A stretch of DNA of 64,000 bases from Streptomyces tuirus (GTDB lineage Bacteria > Actinomycetota > Actinomycetes > Streptomycetales > Streptomycetaceae): contig JAGTPG010000002.1 of NCBI GenBank assembly GCA_018195615.1, forward strand, positions 3,768,501-3,832,500, read 5' to 3'. The notes beneath the pieces are model-generated. The model was not told the origin of the DNA and searched no databases. It saw nothing but the letters and a program-made list of their open reading frames with translations. The first letter of the stretch is position 1; each line of letters opens with the position of its first letter. This document shows positions 9,632 through 20,286 of this stretch, piece by piece. A program made the position numbers and the translations under genes.

Positions 9632-11042
9632 ATGCGCATGACGAGCAGCACCATCCGGACACGCTGGTCGCCTCAGCGGAACAAGGCGACCCCCAGAACC
9701 GCAGAGCCACCAAGGCAGCAGCCACCGTCGCCGCGGGAGCGCTCGCGCTCTCGCTCACCGCCTGCGGAGGCGACGACAACGACAGCAGTGGAAACACGGG
9801 CGACACCCAGGAGACCGCGAACAGCGTCACCCTCCCAAGCTGGACGGGACGAGCCTGGAGATCGCCGCCGTGTGGACCGGCACGGAACAGGCCAACTTCA
9901 AGAAGGTCCTGCAGGAGTTCGAGAAGCGCACGGGCGCCACGGTCACGTTCGTGCCCGCCCAGGACCCGATCATCAACTTCATCGGCTCGAAGGTGGCCGG
10001 CGGGCAGCCGCCGGACATCGCGATGCTGCCGCAGCCGGGCGCCATCAAACAGGCCGTCGACCGGGGCTGGGCCAAGCCTCTCGGCGCCGAGGCCCTGAAG
10101 GAGCTCGGCGAGAACTACTCGAAGGGCTGGCAGGACATCGGCAAGGTGGGCGGCAAGCAGTACGGCGTCTACTACAAGGCCGCCAACAAGTCCCTGATCT
10201 GGTACAACAACCAGGTCTTCGAGAACGCCGGGGCGAGTGAGCCCGAGACCTGGCCGGACCTGCTCAACACCGCGCAGACGGTCTTCGACTCCGGCGTCAC
10301 CCCGTTCTCCGTCGGCGGCGCCGAGGGCTGGACGCTGACCGACTGGTTCGAGAACGTCTACCTCTCCCAGGCCGGCCCTGAGAAGTACGACCAGCTGGCC
10401 GCTCACGAGATCAAGTGGACGGACCCGTCCGTGAAGGACGCGCTCACCACCCTGGCGCAGGTCTGGGGCAAGGCGGACTACGTCGCGGGCGGGGCGAACG
10501 GCGCGTTGCAGACCGACTTCCCGGCCTCCGTCACGCAGGTCTTCACCGGCGGGGACCAGCCCAAGGCGGCCATGGTCGCCGCGGGCGACTTCGCGCAGGT
10601 CAACATCCCGTCGAGCATGAAGATCGGGACGGACGCGAAGGTGTTCCCGTTCCCGGCCGTGGGTGACCAGGGGCCGGTGGTCTCGGCCGGCGACGCGGCC
10701 GTGATCCTCGAGGACTCCAAGGGATCCCAGGCCCTGGCCACCTGGCTCGCCTCGCCCGACGCGGCCCAGATCCAGGCGAAGCTGGGCGGCTACCTGTCGC
10801 CGAACAAGAACGTGCCGAACTCCGCGTACCCGAACGCGGTGCAGCAGAGGATCGCCAAGGCGCTCATCGACGCCGGTGACGACTTCCGCTTCGACATGTC
10901 CGACCAGGCCCCGCAGGCCTTCGGCGGCACGCCCGGCAAGGGTGAGTGGAAGATCCTCCAGGACTTCCTGAAGAACCCGAAGGACATCGCGGGTACGCAG
11001 CAGAAGCTGGAGGCCGAAGCGGCCGCGGCCTACGGGAACTGA
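9632..11042 (+). CDS. ABC transporter sugar-binding lipoprotein (frame broken twice)
   Basis: An extracytoplasmic solute-binding protein (family 1) of about 470 residues, delivering a probably carbohydrate ligand to the two permeases downstream. The start MRMTSST leads to a basic region, a hydrophobic segment and the lipobox LTAC, giving a lipid-anchored Cys near residue 47. The mature part shows the EFEKRTG, QPPDIAMLPQPG and NKSLIWYNNQVFENAG signatures of sugar-binding proteins. The signal peptide is only visible after adding one C in the C run near 9692 and one near 9837. A downstream Met at 9870 would omit the lipobox and is not the real start. Ligand identity cannot be read from sequence. 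Confidence 0.9.
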
Positions 11043-11047
11043 CGGAG

Positions 11048-12394
11048 ATGACATCTGCCACAGCGGCAGGGGGCACCGAGCCCCCTGCCGCTCCCAAGTC
11101 GCGCAAGAGCGTGACCGGCACCCGCAGGACCGTGGCGGCGCTGTTCCTGCTGCCCGCCCTGGTCCTGCTCGGCGCGCTCGTGGTGTACCCGATCGGGTAC
11201 TCGGTGGTCCGCAGCTTCTACGACCAGTCCGGCGACGGCTTCGCCGGCATCGACAACTACAAGGCCCTCTTCACCGACGAGGGCATCCGCACCGCGCTGA
11301 AGAACAACATCATCTGGGTGGTGTTCGCGCCGACGGTCGCGACGGCGCTCGGCCTGATCTTCGCGGTGCTGACCGAACGGGTGCGCTGGGGCACGGCCTT
11401 CAAGCTGGTCGTCTTCATGCCGATGGCGATCTCGATGCTGGCGGCGGGCATCATCTTCCGGCTGGTGTACGACCAGGACCCGGACAAGGGCGTGGCGAAC
11501 GCGGTGTGGGTGGGTGTGCACGACACCTTCGCCCAGGCGTCGGCGTTCCCGAAGGCCCACCCGGGCCGGGAGTCGCCGCTGGAGCCGGCCGGCGGCGGCG
11601 CGTTCATCACCAAGTCGCCCGTCCGCGCGGGCGATGCCGTCTCGCTGCCCCTCGTGGGTGTCGCGCCGGACCTGATGCCCGACGACGCGAAGCCCGCCGT
11701 GGCGGCGAAGCCCGAGCCGGACGAGATCACCGGGACGACCTGGCAGGACTTCACGCGCGGCAAGGGCGTCGGCACGCTCAACCAGGTCGACTCGACCGAG
11801 CTGGGCTATGCGGGCATGAAGGTCGAGGCCGTGAAGGACGGCAGGGTCGTGGCGTCGGCGACGGCCGGCGACGACGGCACCTTCACGCTGCCGGCCTCGG
11901 CCGACGGGGCCCAACTACGGCTCCCGGCGAGCAACTTCAAGGAGCCGTACAACGGCCTGGACTGGCTCGGCCCGTCCCTGGTCACCCCGGCCATCATCGG
12001 CTCGTACATCTGGATGTGGGCGGGCTTCGCGATGGTGCTGATCGCGGCGGGGCTCGCGGGAGTGCCGCGCGAGCTGCTGGAGGCGGCCCGGGTCGACGGA
12101 GCGTCGGAGTGGCAGGTGTTCAGACGGGTCACGGTGCCGCTGCTGGCGCCGGTCCTCGCGGTCGTCACCGTCACCCTGATGATCAACGTACTGAAGATCT
12201 TCGACCTGGTCTTCATCATCGCCCCCGGCTCCTCCCAGGACGACGCGAACGTCCTCGCCCTGGAGCTGTACCGCAAGGGCTTCTCCGAGGACCAGCCGGG
12301 CATCGCCAGCGCCATCTCGGTGTTCCTGCTGCTGCTCGTGATCCCGGTGATGTGGTTCAACGTCAGGCGGCTGAGGCGGGAGGTCAGGCGATGA
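11048..12394 (+). CDS. Sugar ABC transporter permease 1 with inserted extracytoplasmic domain
   Basis: A 448-residue MalF-type permease. The first three membrane helices lie at about 30-52, 88-112 and 118-142. The cytoplasmic EAA loop, VPRELLEAARVDGAS, near residue 345 docks the ATPase. Unusually, residues 157-303 form an insertion between the third and fourth helices. Its second half (about 253-297: YAGMKVEAVKDGRVVASATA then DGTFTLPA) has the look of a carboxypeptidase-regulatory-like beta-sandwich. E. coli MalF also carries a folded loop between helices, but I cannot say they are related. The start ATG lies 5 bases after the lipoprotein stop, with GGAG directly before it; a GTG alternative is not evident. 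The frame is intact. Confidence 0.92.
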   Translation: MTSATAAGGTEPPAAPKSRKSVTGTRRTVAALFLLPALVLLGALVVYPIGYSVVRSFYDQSGDGFAGIDNYKALFTDEGIRTALKNNIIWVVFAPTVATALGLIFAVLTERVRWGTAFKLVVFMPMAISMLAAGIIFRLVYDQDPDKGVANAVWVGVHDTFAQASAFPKAHPGRESPLEPAGGGAFITKSPVRAGDAVSLPLVGVAPDLMPDDAKPAVAAKPEPDEITGTTWQDFTRGKGVGTLNQVDSTELGYAGMKVEAVKDGRVVASATAGDDGTFTLPASADGAQLRLPASNFKEPYNGLDWLGPSLVTPAIIGSYIWMWAGFAMVLIAAGLAGVPRELLEAARVDGASEWQVFRRVTVPLLAPVLAVVTVTLMINVLKIFDLVFIIAPGSSQDDANVLALELYRKGFSEDQPGIASAISVFLLLLVIPVMWFNVRRLRREVRR

Positions 12395-13305
12395 CCACGG
12401 ACGCGGGCAGTCTGCCCGGGAAGGCGGAGCGGCCCTCCGGGTCGGTGAAGGCGAAGCACTCGCTGGGGTCCCGGCTGGTCGAGGGGGTCAGCGGCGGGCT
12501 CGTGCGGGTGTTCCTCATCGTGGTGGGCCTTTTCTGGCTGGTGCCGACCATCGGCCTGCTGCTGTCCAGTCTCCGTTCGCCGGAGGACATCGCGGCGAGC
12601 GGCTGGTGGAAGGTGTTCACCGAGCCGTCGCAGATCACCTTCGACAGCTACTCGAAACTGCTGGAGAACGAGGACATCACCAGCAGCCTGCTGAACACGG
12701 TGTGGATCACGGTCCCGGCGACCCTGCTGGTCGTGATCATCGGCTCCCTGGCGGGCTACGCCTTCGCCTGGATGGAGTTCCCCGGCCGGGACTGGTGGTT
12801 CCTGGGCGTGGTCGGCCTGCTGGTCGTGCCCGTACAGGTCGCGCTGATCCCGATCGCCGAACTCTTCGGCAACATCGGCATCTTCGGCTCCGTGATCGGC
12901 GTGGTGCTCTTCCACGTCGGCTTCGGCCTGCCCTTCGCCGTGTTCCTGCTGCGGAACTTCTTCGCGGAGATCCCGAGAGAGCTGCTGGAGGCCGCGCGGC
13001 TGGACGGGGCGGGCGAACTGCGGCTGTTCTTCCGTGTCGTGATGCCGCTCGGCGCCCCGGCGATCGCCGCCCTCGGCATCTTCCAGTTCCTGTGGGTGTG
13101 GAACGACCTGCTGGTCGCGCTGATCTTCTCGGACTCCGGGAGCCAGCCGATCACCGTCGCGCTGCAGACGCAGGTACGGCAGTTCGGCAACAACATCGAC
13201 GTGCTGGCACCCGGCGCGTTCATCTCGATGGTGGTCCCGCTGGCCGTCTTCTTCGCGTTCCAGCGGCAGTTCGTGTCCGGAGTGATGGCGGGCGCGGTGA
13301 AGTAG
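12391..13305 (+). CDS. Sugar ABC transporter permease 2
   Basis: A 304-residue MalG-type inner-membrane permease, partner of the upstream one. It has six predicted helices and the EAA loop IPRELLEAARLDGAGELRLF near residue 205. Its ATG overlaps the TGA of permease 1 (ATGA), so the two are translationally coupled. No ATPase gene follows: a terminator hairpin comes next. In Streptomyces several sugar importers share the ATPase MsiK encoded elsewhere, which is the likely explanation here. The frame is intact. Confidence 0.95.
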   Translation: MTTDAGSLPGKAERPSGSVKAKHSLGSRLVEGVSGGLVRVFLIVVGLFWLVPTIGLLLSSLRSPEDIAASGWWKVFTEPSQITFDSYSKLLENEDITSSLLNTVWITVPATLLVVIIGSLAGYAFAWMEFPGRDWWFLGVVGLLVVPVQVALIPIAELFGNIGIFGSVIGVVLFHVGFGLPFAVFLLRNFFAEIPRELLEAARLDGAGELRLFFRVVMPLGAPAIAALGIFQFLWVWNDLLVALIFSDSGSQPITVALQTQVRQFGNNIDVLAPGAFISMVVPLAVFFAFQRQFVSGVMAGAVK

Positions 13306-13324
13306 CCCCCGTCACAAGGCAGTT

Positions 13325-13356
13325 GAAGGGGCGGGCCGGTCGCGGGCCGCCCCTTC
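13325..13356 (+). terminator. Terminator of the sugar ABC operon
   Basis: A GC-rich hairpin with arms GAAGGGGCGG and CCGCCCCTTC and a 12-base loop, 20 bases after the permease 2 stop. There is no strong U-tract, which is common in high-GC genomes. Confidence 0.65.
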
Positions 13357-13434
13357 CGCGTTCCCCGGATGACGTAGCCACCGTAACCAACCGGCCCCAC
13401 CGGCCGTTCCCGGGCCGAACGCCCGCGCCGACCG

Positions 13435-15695
13435 ATGGATGGCCTCTTGCCCAGGTTCAGTGTCATTGTCCCGCGTACCAGGTTCAGGCGTACCTGCACG
13501 AGTGCCTCGAATCGGTGCTCACCCAATCCTGTCCCGATCTGGAACTGATCGTCGTCGACGACTGCTCGCCGGACGCGTGCGGCGCGATCATCGACGAGTT
13601 CGCCGCCCGCGACGCGCGCGTCCTGCCCGTCCACCTGCCGGAGAACGTCGGTCTGGGCCCGCCCGCAACGCCGGCGTGGCACACGCCGGCGGCGACTACC
13701 TGCTGTTCCTGGACGCCGACGACACCTTCACGCCCGACGCGCTGCGGTCGATCGCGGACCGGCTGAAGGAGACGGGCGACCCGGACGTCCTGGTCTTCGA
13801 CTACGCGCGGACCTACTGGACGGGCGAGGCCGTCCGCAACCAGGCCGCCCTCCAGCTCACCGAGCAGGGCCCGGCCCCGTTCCGGCTGGAGGACCGGCCA
13901 GGACTGCTGAGGCTGCTGATGGTCGCCTGGAACAAGGCCTACCGGCGGGAGTTCGTCGAGGAGCAGGGTTCCTCTTCCCGCCCGGGTACTACGAGGACAC
14001 GCCGTGGACGTACCCGGTGCTGATGACCGCGGAGTCGATCGCCACCCTCGACCGGGTCTGCGTGCACTACCGGCAGCGACGGCAGGGCAGCATCCTGCGC
14101 ACCACCAGCGAGCGACACTTCGACGTCTTCGAGCAGTACGACCGGGTCTTCGCCTACCTGGACGAGCGCCCCCAACTGGCCCGCTGGCGGCCGGTGTTGT
14201 TCCGCCGCATGGTCCATCACCTGGCGATCGTGTACTCCCGGCGGGACCGGCTGCCGCACGGTTCGCGGGCGCGCTTCATGCGCCGGGCCCGCGCCCACTG
14301 CCGCCGCTACCGCACCCCGGGCGCGACCGTCCCCTGCGCGCCCGTGTGCACCACACCCTCATCCGCTTCGGCCTGCACCGCACCTACCGCACGCTCCAGC
14401 TGGCGTCGGCCCTGCAGCGCGCCGCCGCCCGGACCGCCGGGAAGGTGCTGCGGGGCTTGAGGTCCGCCGCGCTCAGGGTCCACTACCGCCTCCAGCGCTG
14501 CCTCCCGCTGCGCACCGACCGGGCCGTCTTCGCCGCGTACGACGGCCGCGGCCACAGCTGCAACCCGGGTGCGCTGGAGACGGCGTTCCGGGACCTCGCG
14601 CCGCACATCCGCACCGCGTGGATCGCCCGTCCCGAGCACCACCACACGACCCCGCCGGGCCCGCGCCGCATCGTCCCCGGCACGGCCGCCTACTGGACGG
14701 CGCTCGCCCGGTCCGCCTACCTGGTCAGCAACACCGACTTCGACCACCGCCTGGTCAAGCGGCGGGGCCAGGTCATCGTCCAGACCGGGCAGGGCACCCC
14801 GCTGGGGCACATCGGCCTCGACCTGCAGGAACGCCCGGCAGCCGCCCGCGGCAGGGACTTCGCCCGGCTGCTCAGGGGCGTCGACCAGTGGGACTACGTG
14901 CTGTCCGCCAACCGCCACACGACCCTCACCCATGAGCGGGCCCACCCGGGCCGCTACACGACGCTGGAGTACGGCTACCCCCGCAACGACGTGTTCCGGA
15001 CGGCGACCGCGGCGGACGTGGCCCGGCTGCGCGCCTCGCTGGGCATCCCGGAGGGCACGGTGGCGATCCTGTACGCGCCGACCCGCCGCGACTACCGCCG
15101 CTCCCAGCGCCGCAGCCTCGACCTCCAGCGGATCGTGCGCCGCCTGGGCCCGCGCTTCGTCGTGCTGGCCCGCGCCCACCACGCCTACGGCGCCCCGCTG
15201 ACCGGCACCTGCGGCAGGGTCGTCGACGTCAGCGACCACCCGAGCGTGGAGTCACTGTGCCTGGCCTCGGACGCCCTGGTCACGGACTATTCGTCGCTGA
15301 TGTTCGACTACGCCAACCTGGACCGGCCGATCGTGATCCACGCCGACGACTGGGAAGCGTACGAGGCGGCCCGCGGCACCTACTTCGACCTGCGGTCCTT
15401 CCCGCCGGGCGCGGTCGCCCGCAGCGAGGACGAGCTGATCGACATCTTCGCCACCGGCCACTGGCGCGGCTCCCGGTCGGCCCAGCTGCGCTCGGCGTTC
15501 CGTGAGCGGTTCTGCACGTACGACGACGGCCGGGCCGCCGAGCGGGTCGTACGCCGGGTCGTCCTCGGGGAGTCGGACCTGCCGCCGGTCGTGCCGCTGG
15601 AGGAGCGCCGTCCGGTGCCGTCGGCGGCCTCGTCGGCGCGCGAGCCGCTCACCACGGTGCCGGCCGGGTCCGCCGTCGTCACCGACCGCGTATGA
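13435..15695 (+). CDS. GT2 glycosyltransferase fused to TagF-like polymerase, paralogue 1 (frame broken four times)
   Basis: After repair, about 754 residues. Residues 1-240 are a GT-A family 2 glycosyltransferase with the nucleotide-sugar motifs VVDDCSPD and LFLDADDTF. Residues 350-720 are a CDP-glycerol glycerophosphotransferase (TagF/TagB) domain, with YPRNDVF, YAPTRRDYR, ALVTDYSSLMFDYANLDRP and the closing DGRAAERVVRRV. The expected HGTP catalytic motif reads QTGQGTPLG: the histidine is Gln and the following Lys is Gly. The second expected histidine (LARAHH) is present. It may be a sugar transferase with an altered or inactive polymerase. Breaks lie near 13472, 13655, 13972 and 14319. The ATG at 13435 is chosen because it gives the MDGLLPRFSVIVPAY start shared with paralogues. 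Confidence 0.85.
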
Positions 15696-15849
15696 ACACG
15701 TTTCTCGCTCCGGGGAGTCCGCATGCCCTCCAGTCCGTCGCGGCCGACACCCAGCCGGCCGACCTCCTGGCGTCCGTCCGGACGGCCGGGACGCCGCAGC
15801 ACCGCGTGAGGCCGCCCCGCTCCTGAAGACCCTCGACAGAAAGAGCAGA

Positions 15850-18044
15850 ATGCCCCGCTTCAGCATCGTCGTTCCGTCCCATGGGGTCGCGGGCCGGCTG
15901 TCCCAGGCGCTGGACTCGATTCTCGGCCAGTCGTTCGGCGACTTCGAGCTGATCCCCGTGTGCGACGCACCCGACTCACCAGCCGCGGACGTCGTCGCCG
16001 GGTACGCCGAGCGGGACTCCCGGGTGACGCCGGTGGACTCGCCGCCGTCGGCCGGTCTGGCCGGGGCCCGCAACACCGGGCTGCGAGCGGCGGTCGGCGG
16101 CCATGTGCTGTTCCTCGACGGGGACGACGTCCTGGTCCCGGGGCGCTGGCGGCGCTGGACGCCCGGCTGAGCGAGGTCGGCGACGTGGACGTCCTGTACT
16201 TCGAGCACGAGCGCACCCCCTGGTGGGAGGGCGAGCCGACCAACCCGGCCGCGCTCCTGCTGGCCGGTACGCCGGACGGCGCCTTCTCCCCGACCGGGCG
16301 CCGGAGCTGACGGGCGTGGCGCTGCCGGCGTGGAGCGCGGTCCACCGCCGTGCCTTCCTGACGGAGCAGGGCATCGTCTTCCCGGGGACCACTACACCGA
16401 CGTCGGGTTCGGCGGGCTGGTGGCCCTGCTTGCGGAGCGGGTGGCGGCCCTGCGCACCGTCGTGGTCCGGCACCTGCTGCGCCGGCAGGGCAACCGCCTC
16501 AACCACCCGGGCGAGCACCACGCCGAGCTGCTCGACCAGACGGAGCTGGTGCTGACCCGGGCCGGGGAGCAGGGGCTGTCGCCGGACCGGCTGAAGCCGC
16601 TGTTCGAGCAGCTCTTCGCCGCCGTGCTCAAGACCGCCGCCCACCCGCGGCGGCTGCCGGCCGGACGCCGTGCCTTCTTCCGCCGGGCGAGCGGGCTCTA
16701 CCGGCGGCACCGGCCCGCCGGCTACCGGGCGCCCGGCGGCAGCCTCGGCGTCCAGCACCGGCTGCTGGCGGCCGGGTCGTACACGGCGTTCCGCACGCTG
16801 CGTGCCGCCAACCGCGGGGCGGCGCGGGCCGCCGCGCTGCTCCCCCGGCCCCGCGGGCTGCGCACCCGCCTGCGGTACGCGGCCCAGCTGCGCCGACCGC
16901 TCGACGAGAACCTCGCCGTGTACTGCGCGTACTGGGCCGCGGCTACGCCTGCAGCCCGGCCGCGATCCACGCCCGGGCCGGGAACTCGCCCCGCATCTGC
17001 GCTCGGTGTTCCTGGTGGAACCGGAGGCGGTGGCCGGCATGCCTCAGGACGTGGAGTACGCGGTGATCGGCAGCCGGAAGTACTGGGAGGTACTGGCCCG
17101 CGCCAAGTACCTCGTCAACAACGCCAACTTCGCGGACGCCGTCGTCAAACGCCCCGGCAGCGTGCACCTGCAGACCCAGCACGGCACTCCGCTGAAGAAG
17201 ATGGGCGTCGACCAGGCGACCTACCCCGTGGTGGCCGCGGCGACCGGGAGTTTCGCCAAGCTGCTGGCGCGGATCGACCGCTGGGACTACAACCTCACCT
17301 CCAACCGCCACTCCACCGAGATGTGGGAGCGGGCGTTCCCCGGCGCCCACGAGATCCTCGAGTACGGCTATCCGCGCAACGACGTGTACTGCACCGCGTC
17401 CGCCGAGGACGTCGCCCGCGTCCGCGGGGAACTGGGCGTCCCCGAGGGGAAGAAGGCCCTGCTCTACGCCCCACGCACCGCGACTACGCCACCGGCTTCG
17501 CGTCGGGCCTGGACCTGGCGGAGTTCTGCGAGGCGATCGGGGACGACTACGTGGTGCTGCTGCGCGCCCACTACTTCTACGACCAGGGGAAGAGCCGGGG
17601 CGGCGGCCGGATCATCGACGTGACCGGGCACCGCTCCTCGGAGGACGTGTGCCTGGCCGCGGACGCGCTGATCACCGACTACTCGTCGATCATGTTCGAC
17701 TACGCCAACCTGGACCGGCCGATCGTCGTGTACGCCGACGACTGGGACGTCTACCGGGAGATCCGGGGCGTCTACTTCGACCTGATGCGGCTGCCGCCCG
17801 GCCGGATCGCCCGTACGCCCGAGGAACTGGCGGCGCTCTTCCGCGACGGCGGCTGGGCGGACGAGTCGGCCGCGACCCTGCGCGCCGCGTTCCGGGAGCG
17901 CTTCTGCCAGTTCGACGACGGGCGGGCCGCCGAGCGCGTCGTACGCCGGGTGCTGCTGGGGGAGCCGCCCGAGTCGATCCCGCCCGTGATCCGCTCGCGG
18001 AGCGCGTCCCGGCCCCCGCCGCCGCCACCCTCGTAAGGAGCTGA
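15850..18044 (+). CDS. GT2 glycosyltransferase fused to TagF-like polymerase, paralogue 2 (frame broken seven times)
   Basis: About 733 residues after repair. It has the same architecture as its neighbours: MPRFSIVVPSHG start, GT-A domain with LFLDGDDVL (the first acidic pair is weaker, VCDAPDSP), a Leu/Arg-rich middle, then a TagF-like domain. The polymerase motif QTQHGTPLKKMG keeps the catalytic histidine, and LLRAHYFY carries the second one. The frame must be restored near 16140, 16295, 16384, 16936, 16973, 17470 and 17993, each one base missing in a G or C run. The last repair changes the tail to match paralogues and moves the stop to 18044, leaving 8 bases before the next gene. Expected role: adding glycerol-phosphate units to a wall polymer at the membrane. 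Confidence 0.85.
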
Positions 18045-18052
18045 CCGAAGAA

Positions 18053-20286
18053 GTGCCCCGCTTCAGCATCATCGTCCCCGTCTACAAGGTGCAGGGCTAT
18101 CTGCGCGAGTGCCTCGCCTCGGTGCTCGGCCAGTCGTACGGCGACTTCGAGGTGGTCGCCGTGGACGACCGCTCGCCCGACGGCAGCGGAGCGATCCTCG
18201 ACGAGTACGCCGCCCGCGACGCCCGGGTCCGGGTGCTGCACCTGCCCGAGAACGTCGGTCTGGGCGGGGCCCGCAACGCCGGTCTCGATCAGGCGGCCGG
18301 CGACTACGTCCTGTTCCTCGACAGCGACGACCACTACACGCCGGGCCTGCTGGCCGCGGTCGCCGCGCGGCTGGAAACGACCGGCGACCCGGACATCCTG
18401 GTCTTCGACCACGTGCGCACGTACTGGTGGGGCCGGGGCGGGCGCAGTGAGGCGGCGGACCTGCTGGCCGCGGCGGGCACGGAGACGTTCCGCATCCGGG
18501 AGAGCCCGGGTACCTGAACCTGTTCCTGGTCGCCTGGAACAAGGCCTACCGGCGGTCCTTCTTCCAGGAGCACGGCCTCCGGTACGCGCCGGGCTGTACG
18601 AGGACGCGCCGGTCACCTACCGGTCGATGGTGCTGGCGGACCGGATCGCCTGCCTGGACCGGATCGGGGTGGAGTACCGGCAGCGCCGGCAGGGGGCGAT
18701 CACCAAGACGCCGGGGCGCCGGCACTTCGAGATCTTCCCGCAGTACGAGGGCTGTTCGCGTTCCTGGAGCGGCGCTCCGACCTGGACTGGGCGCGTCCGC
18801 TGCTGCTGGAGCGGGCGCTGGACCACATGCTGTTCGTGCTGGCCCGCGAGGACCGGGTGCGGCCCGCCGACCGGGTGACTTCTACCGGGAGATCCGTTCC
18901 TTCCACCGCCGCCACCTTCCGAGGGCGGTTTCGAGGAGCCCGGCGGCTGGCGCGGGGTCGAGATGCGGCTGCTGGCCTCGGCGCCCTACGCGTCGTACGC
19001 GGCGGTGCGCGGTCTGCGGGAGCTGCGCGGGCCGCCCTGGCCGGGAAGCGGCGGGTGGCGCGGAAGACGTCGGAGACCGCCCAGCGCACCTGGTACCGGG
19101 CCCAGTCGAGGCGCGCCCTCGATCCGCACCTCGCCGTGTACTCGGCGACCCACCACCGGGGCGTCTGCGGCGACCCGGCCGCGATCCACGCCAAGGCCCG
19201 TGAGATCGCCCCGCACATCCACGGCGTGTGGGTGGTCCGGGAGGACGCCGTGGACGCGCTGCCGCCCGGCATCGACCATGTGACACCCGGCTCCCGGCGC
19301 TACCACGAGGTGATGGCGAGGGCCACGTACTGGGTGAACAACGTCAACTGGCCCGGCACCCTCGCGAAGCGGCCCGGCAGTGTCCACATCCACACCCACC
19401 AGGGCACCCCGCTCAAGTACATGGGCGCCGACCTGCTGACCAAGCCGGGCGCCCGGCACGGCTTCGACGTGCCGCAGATGCTGCGCCGGGCCGACCGCTG
19501 GGACTACAGCCTGGTCGCCGGGCGGCACGCGGAGCGGGCCTGGGAGCGGGCCTACCCGTGCCACTTCACCTCGCTGCGGACCGGCAGCCCGCGCAACGAC
19601 GTCCTGGTCGGCGCGGGGCCGGAGCGGGGCCGGGAGGTGCGCGAGCGGCTCGGCATCCCCGCCGGGCACACGGTCGTGCTGTACGCGCCGACCCGCCGCG
19701 ACTACCGGCGCGGCGGCCACGTCGACCGGTTCGACCCGGCCCGGTTCGCGGCGGACCTCGGCCCCGGCCACACCCTCGTCGTGCGCCTGCACCCCTCGCT
19801 GGCCGGGGTGTGGCGCGCCGCCTGGGGCTGGCCGACCTGCACCAGCGGGGCGTGCTGGTGGACGCGACGGACGAACCGCAGGTGGCGGACGTGATGCTCG
19901 CCTCCGACGTACTGGTCACCGACTACTCCGCCCTGATGTTCGACTACGTCCTCCTCGACCGGCCGGTCGTCGTCCACGCCGACGACTGGGGCGCGTTCGC
20001 GGCGAGCCGGGGCGCCTACTTCGACGTCACGGCAGACGCTCCGGGGCATGTGTCGCGTTCCTACCGGGAGCTGGCCTGGCTGTTCGCGTCCGGCACCTGG
20101 CAGGACGCGGAGGCGGCGCGGCTGCGGGCCGCGTTCCGGGAGTGGTACTGCGAGTTCGAGGACGGGCAGGCCGCCGAGCGGGTGGTGCGCCTGCTGATGC
20201 TGGGCGAGCGGGGTGGTGCGCCGCTGCCCGCGGCCCGCCGGACCCCGGGCGTCCGTGGCAGGTCCGAGGCGCTGGTCGAGCGATGA
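18053..20286 (+). CDS. GT2 glycosyltransferase fused to TagF-like polymerase, paralogue 3 (frame broken seven times)
   Basis: About 746 residues after repair, from a GTG start that gives (M)PRFSIIVPVYKVQ; AAGGAG lies 12 bases upstream. The GT-A domain is complete (AVDDRSPDGSG, LFLDSDDHY). The TagF-like domain has IHTHQGTPLKYMG, so the motif histidine is Gln as in paralogue 1, while VVRLHPSLAG keeps the second histidine and DYSALMFDY is conserved. Breaks lie near 18507, 18589, 18750, 18876, 18915, 19028 and 19807. The stop overlaps the next start (ATGA). It is probably a sugar transferase with a modified polymerase domain; the acceptor is unknown. Confidence 0.85.
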
